A stretch of DNA of 48,282 bases from Nisaea nitritireducens (GTDB lineage Bacteria > Pseudomonadota > Alphaproteobacteria > Thalassobaculales > Thalassobaculaceae). Positions 1-10,189 of this stretch are shown here, piece by piece. Under the pieces are notes generated by a model. That model was not told where the DNA came from. It did not search any database and saw nothing but the letters and a program-made list of their open reading frames with translations. Positions within the stretch are counted from its first letter, which is position 1; each line of letters opens with the position of its first letter. The DNA lies in NCBI RefSeq assembly GCF_014904795.1, contig NZ_JACZFS010000034.1:1-48282 (forward strand). Reading direction: 5' to 3'. The position numbers were made by a program, and so were the translations under genes.

Positions 1-858
1 CGTGCCGCGCTGGATCGAGCCGTCGACGACGATCTCGGCCCGCCCGGCAACCGCGTCCACCACCTCCGGCAGAACATCGAGCGACCCGCGACCATGGTCG
101 AGCTGGCGTCCGCCGTGATTGGAGACATAGACCACGTCCACGCCACGCTCGACGGCCATGACAGCATCCTCTGCCGTGGCAATTCCCTTCAGGATCAGCG
201 GAATGTCATACCGCTCCTTGAAGCGCTCCACGTCTTTCCAGTTGAGAGCCGCCTGCCAATCCGCGCCGGCACCGGCGCGCCACGGCTTGACGAAACGGGC
301 GGCAATATCCCGCTCGCGCCGACTGTAATAGGCGCTGTCGACGGTCAGCGAGACCGCAAAACACCTGGCATCCTTCGCCCGCTGCACCTGCTCATCAAGC
401 CAGCCATCGTCGCCGCGCTTGTAGAGGGCGGAGATCAATAATCCGTCGGCCTCGGCAGCGACGTCCTCAATCGGAATAGAGCCGACATTGCTCAGCATCA
501 GGGCATTGCCGAATTCCGCCGCCGCCCGCATCGCGGTCTTGCCGCCGCCGGGCTCGAAGCTCTCCAGCGAGCCGACCGGCGCCAGCAGGACCGGCAGGGC
601 CAGATCCTTGCCAAGCAAACGGCCGCCGACCGCGACTTCACGCATGTCATTCAGAACCCGTGGCCGGAAGGCCACGCTGTCCAACGCCTGGCGGTTCCGT
701 TTCATCGTCGTCTCGGTCTCGGTCGCGCCGCGCAGATAGTTCCAGATATTCTGGCTCAACGCCTGCTCCGCCGCCTCGACGATCTCGTGCAGACACAAGA
801 ATCGTTCCGAGGGATCTGTATTGTCCGCCTCATTCATGCCGGACACCACGCTACTCAT
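1..858 (-). CDS. FMN-dependent alpha-hydroxy-acid dehydrogenase (partial, C-terminus off the left edge)
   Basis: The reverse strand reads open from an ATG at 858 to base 1, giving 286 codons; the end lies outside the window. The family (glycolate oxidase, lactate dehydrogenase LldD, mandelate dehydrogenase) oxidises 2-hydroxyacids to 2-oxoacids using FMN in a TIM barrel. The active-site segment SNHGGRQLD has its catalytic His at residue 248 and substrate-binding Arg at 251. LILKGI carries the FMN-contacting Lys224, and VVDGSIQRG (278-285) is the start of the flavin phosphate-binding region. The usual APTAM-like stretch reads APVGSLES here, so the substrate is unclear. The ATG overlaps the stop of the upstream PhaC-like gene (ATGA), which suggests coupled translation and a link to hydroxyacid or PHA metabolism. 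The family call is firm; the substrate is inference. Confidence 0.88.
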   Translation of the reverse strand, partial: MSSVVSGMNEADNTDPSERFLCLHEIVEAAEQALSQNIWNYLRGATETETTMKRNRQALDSVAFRPRVLNDMREVAVGGRLLGKDLALPVLLAPVGSLESFEPGGGKTAMRAAAEFGNALMLSNVGSIPIEDVAAEADGLLISALYKRGDDGWLDEQVQRAKDARCFAVSLTVDSAYYSRRERDIAARFVKPWRAGAGADWQAALNWKDVERFKERYDIPLILKGIATAEDAVMAVERGVDVVYVSNHGGRQLDHGRGSLDVLPEVVDAVAGRAEIVVDGSIQRGT

Positions 859-2165
859 TTTATTGTCTCCTCCATCCAAGCCCCGAGCGGTTCCCAGACC
901 GCTTTCTTGGCATTCGAACTTGCCATCATGCCCACATGACCGAGCGGCACACGCAAAGTTTCGGCATGCGGCAAAGCCGCCGCCAGCGCTTCGGCCGAGG
1001 GCGGCGGAACGATCCTGTCCCGCGACGGAATAATAATTGCGGTCGGCAGACTGATATCGGCAGGGTCGACCGTACGCCCGGCAATCTTCCATTGCAGCTG
1101 CGCAGTCGTGTTCGCGCCGTACCATTCAAGAAATGCCTCGGCCGCGACCGGCCCCATCAACGGCACCCCGTCATTCAGCCAGTCCTCGAGCGCAACGAAA
1201 TCAATCGCTTCGGCACCATCGGCATCCAGAGACCGGAAACGCAGAAACTTCTTTATGACCAACATCGGATCCAGCATGTGGAACAATGCCTGCAGCAAAT
1301 CGGTCCCGACCTCGTGCCCCCTGTCAGAGGTTGCCGTCAGGAATGGCCTCATAAGTGGCAGGAGCGCAGCAACGGGTGGCGCGCCGGCGGCAAAATCCCA
1401 TGGGGTTGCCAGCAGTCCAAGCGCCCTGATATCGGCCTGACGCCGGGTTGCCAGCGCCAGGGCAAGCAACCCGCCCATGCAATAGCCGAGCACGATCGGC
1501 GGTTTTCCCGTAATTGCCCGGACAGCATCAAGAGCCTGGTCCAGGCGGCCGGCGACATAATCGGTCAGGGTAAACCGGGCCTCGCTCGGCCCCGGTCGGT
1601 CCCAGTCCACCACGAAAGGCCGGAAACCGCGACTTTCCAGATAGCGGAGAAACGACTGGTCGGATCTGAGATCGAGGATGTAATAGCGATTGATCAGCGA
1701 CGGGACGACGAGAACCGGCGGGCCGTCGAGATTCCGCGTTCCGTAATCCAGAAGCGCTGTATTCCCGGCCCGCCAGGCCACGGGCGCGGGTTCGGTTTCG
1801 CGAACGTAAGGATGCCGGCGATACATCAGGACCGCATCGAGCAAATCCTGACTGCGTTCCAGGATTGCCTGGTCGACGGCGGCGACGAAGGCATTCCAGG
1901 TCTTCGCCTCATCCCCATTCCCGGAGGATTCAGGAGCGCCGTTTCCGGCTGTCTCCGCGGCGCTGTCTTTCAGTTGGCGTTCCAGATCCCGCTGCAGTGT
2001 CTCGAGGCCGGGATTCAAGGGAGGCAAGCCGCTCCTCAAGCTCTCTGACGCGAGCCGCGAGCCGCTCCAGTTCAGCATCGCGGTCGTCAGGTACAGCGGC
2101 AACGGGCGCGGCCCCAGTCTCGGCGGACGCTCCGGATTCTCTGGCTTCGGGTCCTTCATCGACAC
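855..2165 (-). CDS. PhaC-like PHA synthase / alpha-beta hydrolase
   Basis: A 436-residue alpha/beta-hydrolase of the polyhydroxyalkanoate synthase family, which polymerises hydroxyacyl-CoA onto granules. The nucleophile elbow is GYCMGG with Cys229, the Cys-type lipase box of PHA synthases rather than the Ser of ordinary lipases. Asp383 (SRDRIVPP) and His410 (LGHVGMM) complete the triad. It is shorter than class I PhaC (about 590 residues) and nearer class III, which needs a partner subunit. The start is GTG at 2165, with AGGAGA eight bases upstream; an ATG two codons later is an alternative. This start lies inside the preceding PhaE-like gene in another frame, and the stop overlaps the next gene's ATG. 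Synthase versus depolymerase or thioesterase activity cannot be settled from sequence. Confidence 0.85.
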   Translation of the reverse strand: MSMKDPKPENPERPPRLGPRPLPLYLTTAMLNWSGSRLASESLRSGLPPLNPGLETLQRDLERQLKDSAAETAGNGAPESSGNGDEAKTWNAFVAAVDQAILERSQDLLDAVLMYRRHPYVRETEPAPVAWRAGNTALLDYGTRNLDGPPVLVVPSLINRYYILDLRSDQSFLRYLESRGFRPFVVDWDRPGPSEARFTLTDYVAGRLDQALDAVRAITGKPPIVLGYCMGGLLALALATRRQADIRALGLLATPWDFAAGAPPVAALLPLMRPFLTATSDRGHEVGTDLLQALFHMLDPMLVIKKFLRFRSLDADGAEAIDFVALEDWLNDGVPLMGPVAAEAFLEWYGANTTAQLQWKIAGRTVDPADISLPTAIIIPSRDRIVPPPSAEALAAALPHAETLRVPLGHVGMMASSNAKKAVWEPLGAWMEETIK

Positions 2166-2445
2166 CGCGTGTCTCTCCTATTTCGCCGGGGCCGGCTGCT
2201 GCGGCCCGGCCGGCACCATGTGCCCGGCTTGCACCGCCTGCCCGGTAATCCGGTGAAAACCCGTCATGCTCCCTTCCGGCAGCACCGTCCGGCTCTGCCG
2301 GCGTTTGGGCGAACGGCATGAACAGAGCCATCCACTGCTCGGCAAATGTCCGCATTTCAGGGTCGCGGGCCATACGGGTTGCCTGATCCTGCCAGAGATC
2401 AAGAAAGCTGTGGGCCAGCGCATCGTAGTCGACCTGCTTCGACAT
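1930..2445 (-). CDS. PhaE-like small accessory protein, overlapping phaC-like gene
   Basis: This reading frame encodes 171 residues. Residues 1-45 are a compact helical segment (LDLWQDQ, EQWMALF) resembling the N-termini of PhaE-type subunits or phasins. A Gly/Ala-rich linker follows, then a heptad-like coiled coil at about 115-145 (ELERLAARVRELEERLASLE) and a basic tail. Class III PHA synthases need a PhaE partner, so a small helical protein just upstream of a short PhaC-like enzyme fits that role. The last 236 bases also encode the PhaC-like N-terminus in another frame, and both readings look like protein. The ATG at 2445 has AAGGA very close by. The role is inferred from position and shape only; an unrelated protein, or a shorter true gene, remains possible. 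Confidence 0.5.
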   Translation of the reverse strand: MSKQVDYDALAHSFLDLWQDQATRMARDPEMRTFAEQWMALFMPFAQTPAEPDGAAGREHDGFSPDYRAGGASRAHGAGRAAAAGPGEIGETRGVDEGPEARESGASAETGAAPVAAVPDDRDAELERLAARVRELEERLASLESRPRDTAAGSGTPTERQRRGDSRKRRS

Positions 2446-2576
2446 CGTTCCTTGAGCACCAATTTTCCGCCGGTTTTAAGGGCACCTTCATCACCTGCCA
2501 AATCTGAACGGGACGGGCGATTTCCGCAATCTCTGTGAGAAAATTTCAATGACCGGAAAGATCATCGCAATATTTC

Positions 2577-2625
2577 GCATTGCAACGAAGGATTTTCCGA
2601 ATACGCTTTTCACTGTGCGATGCAA
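2577..2625. promoter_or_regulatory. Candidate PhaR operator pair in the phaR/phaE-like divergent region
   Basis: Two similar motifs, GCATTGCAA at 2577-2585 and GCGATGCAA at 2617-2625, lie 40 bp apart, close to four helical turns, in the 246-bp region between the divergent genes. PhaR of alphaproteobacteria represses itself and PHA genes by binding TGC-rich palindromic DNA, so these are reasonable operator candidates. Nothing beyond motif resemblance and position supports them. Confidence 0.3.
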
Positions 2626-2691
2626 TATCGCCGAATACCGTGAATCCGGAACCGGACACGGTCACAAGGGTGGAAGCAAGGGGAAACCGGC

Positions 2692-3396
2692 ATGGCAACT
2701 CAACGCAAAAAGGCGTCCCAGAATAATCCGGAAACGGGAACGGAGGGGGCTGCCGAGGCGACCGCCGGGGTCATTACCATCAAGAAGTATGCGAACCGAC
2801 GTCTCTACAACACGGCGACCAGCAGCTACGTGACGCTCGATCACCTGTGCCAGATGGTCAAGGACGGCCAGGATTTCGTCGTCTACGACGCCAAGACAGG
2901 CGAGGACATCACCCGGCCGGTCCTGACGCAGATCATCGTCGAGGAAGAGAGCAAAGGCCAAAACATGTTGCCTATCAGCTTCTTGCGCCAACTCATCGGT
3001 TTCTATGGCGACAATCTGCAGATGGTGGTTCCGCGCTATCTCGAGTTCGCGATGGCGGCCTTCACCAAAGATCAGGATCGCACCCGCGATTACATGCAGG
3101 AAGCACTCGGCGGCATGTTCCCGTTCTCCAATTTCGAGGAAATGGGCAAGCAGAACATGGCCATGCTCGAGAAGACCATGGGCATGTTCAACCCCTACCG
3201 GTCGCAGGATAGCGAAGATAACGGGACGCCTGAGGCCAAACCTGCAAGCCCGGCCACGGATCCGGCCAAGGGCGCGGTCGATGCCCTGCAGTCGCTGCAG
3301 GAGCAGGTTGTGCAGTTGCAGCAGCAGCTAACCGCCCTCAGCACGGGCAATGTGGCCGCGCAACCGTCGAAGAAAGACGACAAGGACGACAGCTGA
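2692..3396 (+). CDS. phaR: Polyhydroxyalkanoate synthesis repressor PhaR
   Basis: A 234-residue protein. The hallmark segment ITIKKYANRRLYNT at about 26-39 and the DNA-binding PHB_acc_N domain to about residue 88 are followed by a PHB_acc domain (LPISFLRQLIGFYGDNLQ). A Gln/Leu-rich coiled coil near the C-terminus (QEQVVQLQQQL) probably mediates oligomerisation. PhaR senses PHA granules or nascent polymer: without polymer it represses phasin genes, PHA genes and itself. It lies divergent from the PhaE-like/PhaC-like genes, the usual arrangement. The ATG at 2692 has AAGGGGAA about eight bases upstream. The first 20 residues are a Lys/Thr/Gly-rich unstructured lead. Only 24 bases separate its stop from the convergent DUF2333 gene. 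Confidence 0.95.
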   Translation: MATQRKKASQNNPETGTEGAAEATAGVITIKKYANRRLYNTATSSYVTLDHLCQMVKDGQDFVVYDAKTGEDITRPVLTQIIVEEESKGQNMLPISFLRQLIGFYGDNLQMVVPRYLEFAMAAFTKDQDRTRDYMQEALGGMFPFSNFEEMGKQNMAMLEKTMGMFNPYRSQDSEDNGTPEAKPASPATDPAKGAVDALQSLQEQVVQLQQQLTALSTGNVAAQPSKKDDKDDS

Positions 3397-3420
3397 GCCG
3401 CTGCCCGCCTTTGTTTTTGG

Positions 3421-4401
3421 CTACTTCTGCAAGATATTGGTGATCTCACGCAGCTGCGTTCGGGCCCGCAGCAGGTAAAAGCCCTGCACCGAGAGATGGC
3501 TCGGGAAAAACAGGCCGTCCGGCGCCCCGTTCATGATCACCAGCGGGTCGAGCGCGGCGGCCGCACGCATGGACGCAAGCATCTGGTTCCAGGCCGATCC
3601 GAGGTCACGATCCTGGATCACCCGGTCGAAATCGACGCCCAGCTCCCGCAACAACATGTAATAGCCATAAAGGCGGCCTTTCACGTTGTAGAAGATGTCG
3701 TCCACCTTGGTATCCATGCCCCAGCCGCCGGCATGTGTCAGATGCTGGTCGATAATCGCCGAGGATGAGCCGAGATCGGCCGTCATCCGCTCCAGCGTGG
3801 CCTGCAGATTGTCGGAACGCTTCTCGAACGTGGCGTCACCGGCGGCCAGCCGCTGGTTATAGGCAATCAGTGCGCGGCGGGCGGCTGCATATTGCTTTTC
3901 CGCGGGAGTGGTCGGCGCCCAGGAGGTTTCGAAATCAAACAGCCAGATGGTGCCCGGGAACTTCAGCTTCCCAGCAGCATCTTCCAGATCCTTGTCGACT
4001 TCGCTGGAAGCGCGTGTCCGGCCAAGCTGATCCGACATTTCGATGGCGAAACGGCTGATCGCATAGATGATGCCCTGCTGGAAATTCGGCATGTTATCGA
4101 GCATGTAGCCGGGCAGGAAGAACGGGTTATTGGCGACCCAGCTGTTCTGCTCCGTCTCGCGATATATCAGATCCGCCGCCATCTGCACGGCCCGGCTGGA
4201 ACCCGGCGTCGTCTCGCTCAATGCCTGGTCGACATCGTCGGAGATCCGGTGCGTCAGAACCATCCCGATCAGGTAGTAGGCCACAATGGCGACGATCAGA
4301 AGCCCGATCCCGTACCCGCCAACGCGCGCTATCCAGGGCGCAATCGCGCGCCGCTGTGCCGGAGTATCGTCGTCCCAGTTCAGATCGTGCTTTTGCGCCA
4401 T
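3421..4401 (-). CDS. DUF2333 family membrane-anchored protein
   Basis: About 326 residues. One transmembrane helix lies at about residues 28-50 (IGLLIVAIVAYYLIGMVL), preceded by a short charged cytoplasmic segment (DLNWDDDT). A large soluble domain follows that would face the periplasm. The segment NSWVANNPFFLPGYMLDNMPNFQQGI and the aromatic NVKGRLYGYYMLLRELG are typical of DUF2333, a family of unknown function in proteobacteria. I cannot name an activity. The gene is monocistronic as far as I can see: convergent with phaR and followed upstream by a separate membrane-protein gene. Start choice is between ATG 4401 and GTG 4404; neither has a strong Shine-Dalgarno sequence. Confidence 0.85.
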   Translation of the reverse strand: MAQKHDLNWDDDTPAQRRAIAPWIARVGGYGIGLLIVAIVAYYLIGMVLTHRISDDVDQALSETTPGSSRAVQMAADLIYRETEQNSWVANNPFFLPGYMLDNMPNFQQGIIYAISRFAIEMSDQLGRTRASSEVDKDLEDAAGKLKFPGTIWLFDFETSWAPTTPAEKQYAAARRALIAYNQRLAAGDATFEKRSDNLQATLERMTADLGSSSAIIDQHLTHAGGWGMDTKVDDIFYNVKGRLYGYYMLLRELGVDFDRVIQDRDLGSAWNQMLASMRAAAALDPLVIMNGAPDGLFFPSHLSVQGFYLLRARTQLREITNILQK

Positions 4402-4510
4402 CACTCATTTCCGTCGGTCAGAAGTCCCGTCTAACATGGGAATGTTACGGAGAGAGCGCAATCGAATTGAGGAAACGAAGCTTTGCGAGGCGGGACGGCG
4501 CTGAGCCGAT

Positions 4511-5338
4511 CTAGCGGCGGCGAAGGAAGCGCTTGGCGGCAACAGGCACCAGCGCCAGCAGTCCAAGCCCGACCATGGCGAGGATAATTTCCGGGGTCAT
4601 GATATCTCCGAGGCCGATTTCACCTTCCTGATCGAAGATGCTGCCGAGGCCCGCGCCGACAGTCGCGAACACGAACCCGCCAGGAATGATGCCAATGACG
4701 GTTGCCAGAATGTACGTACGGGTGGACACACCGAGGAAGGCGGGCACCAGGTTGACGATAAAGAACGGGAATGCCGGCACCAGCCGGAGAAACAGCAGAT
4801 AGTTGAAGGCATCCCGGCGGAAACCTTCACGCATCAGGCCGATCGCCTTGCCGGCCCGGGCCCGCAGCGCGTCGCCAAAAGCCGTCCGCGCGGCCCAGAA
4901 AATCGCCGTCGCACCAATCGTCGCGCCGATCACTGCATAGGCTGTGCCGCCGATAGTCCCGAAGAGGAAGCCGCCACTCAGCGTCAACACAGCCGCCCCC
5001 GGCACGGAAAGCCCGGTGACAACGGCATAGAGGACAATGAAAGCCAACGCCGCCAGCAGATAATGGTCCGCAACGAAACCGGTCAGCAGTTCCCGGTTAT
5101 CCCGCAGCAGCTCCAGGCTGACATAACGGTCGAGACCAAGGCCGAAAAACAGAGCCATGGCGAGCACGAGACCGAGAACCGGCGCCATACGCGAAGCCCA
5201 GCCGCGTTTACCGCCATTGGCTTGCGCCCCGTCGCTGTTCTCCACGCCGCTTACCCCGGTTTCCTCAACCACCTGAATCCTCGCATCTGCTTGTTCGATC
5301 AGGTCTGGAGGTAATCTACGCGGCATGATTCCGCACAT
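4511..5338 (-). CDS. TVP38/TMEM64 (DedA/VTT) family membrane protein
   Basis: A 275-residue integral membrane protein. After a hydrophilic N-terminus of about 48 residues come several transmembrane segments. The VTT (SNARE-associated) core contains SVPGAAVLTLSGGFLFG, with the family's re-entrant proline/glycine-rich loop, followed by FRRDAFNYLLFLRLVPAFPFF and NLVPAFLGVS, the conserved Arg-Leu-x-Pro-x-x-P motif. DedA/VTT proteins are implicated in lipid scrambling or transport and membrane homeostasis; the specific substrate here is unknown. The alternative start ATG 5326 has GGA close by and would remove four residues. Confidence 0.88.
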   Translation of the reverse strand: MCGIMPRRLPPDLIEQADARIQVVEETGVSGVENSDGAQANGGKRGWASRMAPVLGLVLAMALFFGLGLDRYVSLELLRDNRELLTGFVADHYLLAALAFIVLYAVVTGLSVPGAAVLTLSGGFLFGTIGGTAYAVIGATIGATAIFWAARTAFGDALRARAGKAIGLMREGFRRDAFNYLLFLRLVPAFPFFIVNLVPAFLGVSTRTYILATVIGIIPGGFVFATVGAGLGSIFDQEGEIGLGDIMTPEIILAMVGLGLLALVPVAAKRFLRRR

Positions 5339-5391
5339 GAAAGGATTTCACACCAGCGTGACCGATCCGCGATCCGGCACAGGATGCGTCT

Positions 5392-7404
<2,013 letters not shown>

Positions 7405-7757
7405 ATCAAGTCGCCAGTCACAGGTCTCAGATTACGTCATCGGAGAAAGCAGAGTGACCTATTCCATGTTCGAAGGAAATCCGCGCATTGCCTACTTTTT
7501 TCAATCCTACCTGCGGCTGTTATGCTCATTGCCGGGCACTGCGGCAGACAGCCCCGACTCCAGAAACGTTAAATATTTGTAAAGACACTTCATTTTCTAA
7601 AAAAATTTCCGTGAAAACTGTTTCCATACAGCCAATTTCACCGAACCCTCGCGAAGACGACGGGATCAAGGCCTTCGCGTATAGATAATCATCGAACTTT
7701 CCCGGCCAATTCCGCATCGGGCCCGAATCGCTGTAATGCTTCGGCTTTTCGTCCCCG
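7405..7757. other. 353-bp AT-rich non-coding spacer
   Basis: No convincing gene lies in this interval; short open frames in it lack ribosome-binding sites and family-like sequence. The stretch around 7565-7630 is much richer in A and T than its surroundings, with runs of A and T that suit a promoter region for the histidine kinase reading leftward. I see no terminator with a T-tract after the leftward gene that ends at 7758. Confidence 0.4.
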
Positions 7758-8636
7758 TCAGGCGTCCGAAATCCGGCCCAGCGTCCGCTCCGACATCTCT
7801 TCATAACTGTCCGCACGGGTCAGACGCTTCATCAGGTCAGACGATGCCAGAGGTGTTTTGATTTCGGACGGATGACAGCCGTCCCGCAGCGCGCGCAGCG
7901 TTGCCTCGACGGCGGCAACCGCCGCGGCGATCGGCTGGTGCCCCTGAAGGGCAATGCGGACGCCGCGCGCCGAGAGATAATCCCAGTCGTCCAGCTCCGG
8001 CGGCACACCGCCGATGATCAGCGGGCGGTTTACCGCCCCGGCAACCGCATCGAGATCGGCCCGGGTCTTGATGCCGATCAGGAAGATGACATCGACACCG
8101 ACTTCTTCGTACGCCTTCGCCCGCTCAATGGCATCCGCAACCCCATTGATGCTTGCCGCACTGGTCCGCCCGGCAATGACGAGATCGGGGTCCTGCCGGC
8201 CGGCGAGCGCGGCGCGCATCTTGCCGACGCCTTCCTCAAGGCTGAGCAACCGCGCCTTTCCATCACTGCCATATGGCTCGGGCAGGTCCGTATCCTCGAT
8301 CGAGAGACCGGCGGCACCCGCCGTCTCCAGTTCCTCCACCGTACGGCGGACATTCAGCGCATTGCCGAAGCCATGATCCGCATCGATCATCAGCGGCAGG
8401 TCGCCAGCACGATTGATCCGCAGCACCAGCCCGGCAAGCTCGGACAAGGTAAGCACCATCACGTCCGGCGCACCGAGAACCGCGAGCGAGGCGACGGAGC
8501 CGCCAAGCATTCCGGCCTCGAAGCCGAGATCCTGGGCGATCCGGGCGGACAGCGCATCATGCACGGAGCCGGGCCGGATGCACCGCTCACCCTCGATAAC
8601 GCCGCGAAACCGGCGCCGGCGATCTTTCCAGTCCAA
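7758..8636 (-). CDS. Isocitrate lyase/PEP mutase family protein, oxaloacetate decarboxylase-like
   Basis: A 292-residue TIM-barrel enzyme of the isocitrate lyase/PEP mutase superfamily. The metal-binding stretch LMIDADHGFGNALNVRRTV (Asp85, Asp87), the conserved SIEDTDLPEPYG and His233 in ALQGHQPI fit the Pseudomonas PA4872-type oxaloacetate decarboxylases, which release CO2 from oxaloacetate to give pyruvate with Mg2+. The KKCGH loop of true isocitrate lyases is absent. The start is TTG at 8636: GGAGG lies seven bases upstream and no in-frame ATG is near, so this unusual start looks real. It sits 41 bases downstream of the nitroreductase on the same strand. The substrate is inferred from family resemblance; other 2-oxo or hydroxyacid lyase roles are possible. 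Confidence 0.82.
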   Translation of the reverse strand: MDWKDRRRRFRGVIEGERCIRPGSVHDALSARIAQDLGFEAGMLGGSVASLAVLGAPDVMVLTLSELAGLVLRINRAGDLPLMIDADHGFGNALNVRRTVEELETAGAAGLSIEDTDLPEPYGSDGKARLLSLEEGVGKMRAALAGRQDPDLVIAGRTSAASINGVADAIERAKAYEEVGVDVIFLIGIKTRADLDAVAGAVNRPLIIGGVPPELDDWDYLSARGVRIALQGHQPIAAAVAAVEATLRALRDGCHPSEIKTPLASSDLMKRLTRADSYEEMSERTLGRISDA

Positions 8637-8677
8637 GTTCAGTCCTCCCTTTCAGTCCGTCCGGCGGTTAACCCGCT

Positions 8678-9451
8678 CTAGCGGAAATCGAATCCGAGTT
8701 CCTTCAGCCGCTCGCGCAGATCGTCGCGAAGCGGCGGAGAGAATTTCTTGTCCATATCATCGGACCATGACGCGTCGGTGGTCTCCCGGCCCTGGGAGCG
8801 ATAATGCTTCGCCAGCGCACCATCGTAGCTGTCCACGATTGCCGTTGCGTCGGCGCCACTCCGGCTTTTGCCATACTGTTCGAAATGCACCAGACCGTCG
8901 TAATCCATGCGCGGCTTCTGCGCCGGAGCTTCCCCGGGCCAGCCGAGACACATGCCAAAAACGCAGAAGACTCGCGGCGGCAGACCGAGAATCCGGGCGA
9001 CTTCGACCGGTTTGTTGCGGGCACCACCGATCATCACGCCTTTGAGGCCCAGGCTGTCCGCCACCAGATAGGCGGACATGCCGACCAGCCCGGCATCGAG
9101 GGCGGACACCAGGCCGGTTTCCAGATTGTTGCTGTCGATGTTGTGTCCGTTGCGGACCAGAGCATCCTCGATCCGGGTAAGATCCGCGCAGAAGGCCAGG
9201 AAGACCGGCGCTGTGCCGATATGTCGCTGATTGCCGCACGCCGCCATCAATGCATCGCGCCGTTCCTGATCGCGGACCACGACAACGCTATAAGTCTGGA
9301 TATTCGAGGAAGTCGGCGCCCTGAACGCAGTCTTCAGGATCGTATCGATCATCTCCTCGCTGACCGGCTGGTCGGTGTATTTGCGAACGCTGACCCGGTT
9401 CAGGAGCGTTTCGATCACATCGTTCGAAGGGATGTTCTGGCTGTCGGGCAT
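8678..9451 (-). CDS. FMN nitroreductase family oxidoreductase (NfsA-like)
   Basis: A 257-residue protein. The opening RVSVRKYTDQPVSEEMI is the FMN phosphate-binding start of the nitroreductase fold, FRAPTSSNIQTYSVVVVRD follows the family pattern, and the centre contains GLVGMSAYLVADSLGLKGVMIGGARN. A C-terminal extension (YGKSRSGADATAIVDSYD onward) resembles NfsA/FRP-type NADPH-dependent reductases, which reduce nitroaromatics, flavins or quinones as homodimers. I chose ATG 9451 over a longer reading because GGAGA lies about ten bases upstream and the extra 47 residues look random and Arg-rich. It is divergent from the small flavodoxin-like gene at 9638. The physiological substrate is unknown. 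Confidence 0.88.
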   Translation of the reverse strand: MPDSQNIPSNDVIETLLNRVSVRKYTDQPVSEEMIDTILKTAFRAPTSSNIQTYSVVVVRDQERRDALMAACGNQRHIGTAPVFLAFCADLTRIEDALVRNGHNIDSNNLETGLVSALDAGLVGMSAYLVADSLGLKGVMIGGARNKPVEVARILGLPPRVFCVFGMCLGWPGEAPAQKPRMDYDGLVHFEQYGKSRSGADATAIVDSYDGALAKHYRSQGRETTDASWSDDMDKKFSPPLRDDLRERLKELGFDFR

Positions 9452-9637
9452 TGGCGGTGTTTCTCCGGTTCCGATCGCGCAGCCTCGGCTGCGTCTGTTG
9501 GCGGCAACTCTACCCGGTCGCCGCAGGGCTGCAAGCGGCCCTGCCACAATGTGGGGCTGAACACCGGAATTCCAGCGGTTCCCCATCGGCAAGAATAAGC
9601 AGCGTGCACCACGTTGCGGATTTGCTACCGTTGGCGA

Positions 9638-10102
9638 ATGGGCAAATCACTTCTCATCGTCGCGCACGCTCCGTCCGAAAACACACGCACCCTTCTTGAT
9701 GCGGTTCGCAGCGGTGCCGAGGAAGCCGGCGACGGCAGTGTGAACGTGACCTGCCTCTCACCATTCGATACCGGCCCTGATGCCGTCCTCTCCGCCGATG
9801 CCATGATCCTCGGAACGACCGAAAATCTCGGCTACATGAGCGGGGCGCTGAAGGACTTTTTCGACCGGATCTATTATCCCTGCCTGGAGGAAACCCAGGG
9901 CCTGCCCTATGCGCTTTTCGTGCGCGCCGGGCATGACGGCACCGGCACCTGCCGGGCAGTACAATCGATCACAACCGGTCTGCGCTGGCGCGCGGTTCAG
10001 GAACCGCTGGTCTGCCGCGGCACGTTCGATCCGCGCTTCATCGAGGAATGCCGCGATCTCGGTGCCGGCATGTCTGCCGGGCTGGAGGCCGGAATTTTCT
10101 AG
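9638..10102 (+). CDS. Small flavodoxin-like NAD(P)H-dependent oxidoreductase
   Basis: A 154-residue protein with a flavodoxin fold. Beta-1 (KSLLIVAHAPSENTR) gives the FMN phosphate loop, DAMILGTTENLGYMSGALKDFFDR is the typical flavin-contacting loop of NADPH-dependent FMN reductases and WrbA relatives, and FVRAGHDGTG follows. It probably binds FMN and moves electrons. The ATG at 9638 begins the first beta-strand; a TTG at 9614 would add eight residues and neither has a strong Shine-Dalgarno. It stands between the divergent nitroreductase and a large flavin-dependent demethylase-type enzyme, so a shared redox role is plausible but unproven. Confidence 0.78.
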   Translation: MGKSLLIVAHAPSENTRTLLDAVRSGAEEAGDGSVNVTCLSPFDTGPDAVLSADAMILGTTENLGYMSGALKDFFDRIYYPCLEETQGLPYALFVRAGHDGTGTCRAVQSITTGLRWRAVQEPLVCRGTFDPRFIEECRDLGAGMSAGLEAGIF

Positions 10103-10189
10103 GAACGGCATTCATGTCGCCGTGAAGCATTTACATGCGCATCAACCTGCTAGCCTGATTGCTCCCGCCCTCTCTCCTCGGAGATGCCG

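Noticed and set aside
660-2048. 462-residue forward open frame opposite the PhaC-like and hydroxyacid dehydrogenase genes
   Set aside because: It is Arg/Pro/Gln-rich antisense reading produced by high GC; the reverse strand carries clear catalytic motifs.
2549-2833. 94-residue forward reading across the phaR promoter
   Set aside because: It overlaps the phaR start in another frame, lacks a ribosome-binding site and has no family-like sequence.
7488-7816. Small open frames in the 7405-7757 spacer
   Set aside because: No ribosome-binding sites, one runs into the neighbouring gene, and the sequences look random.
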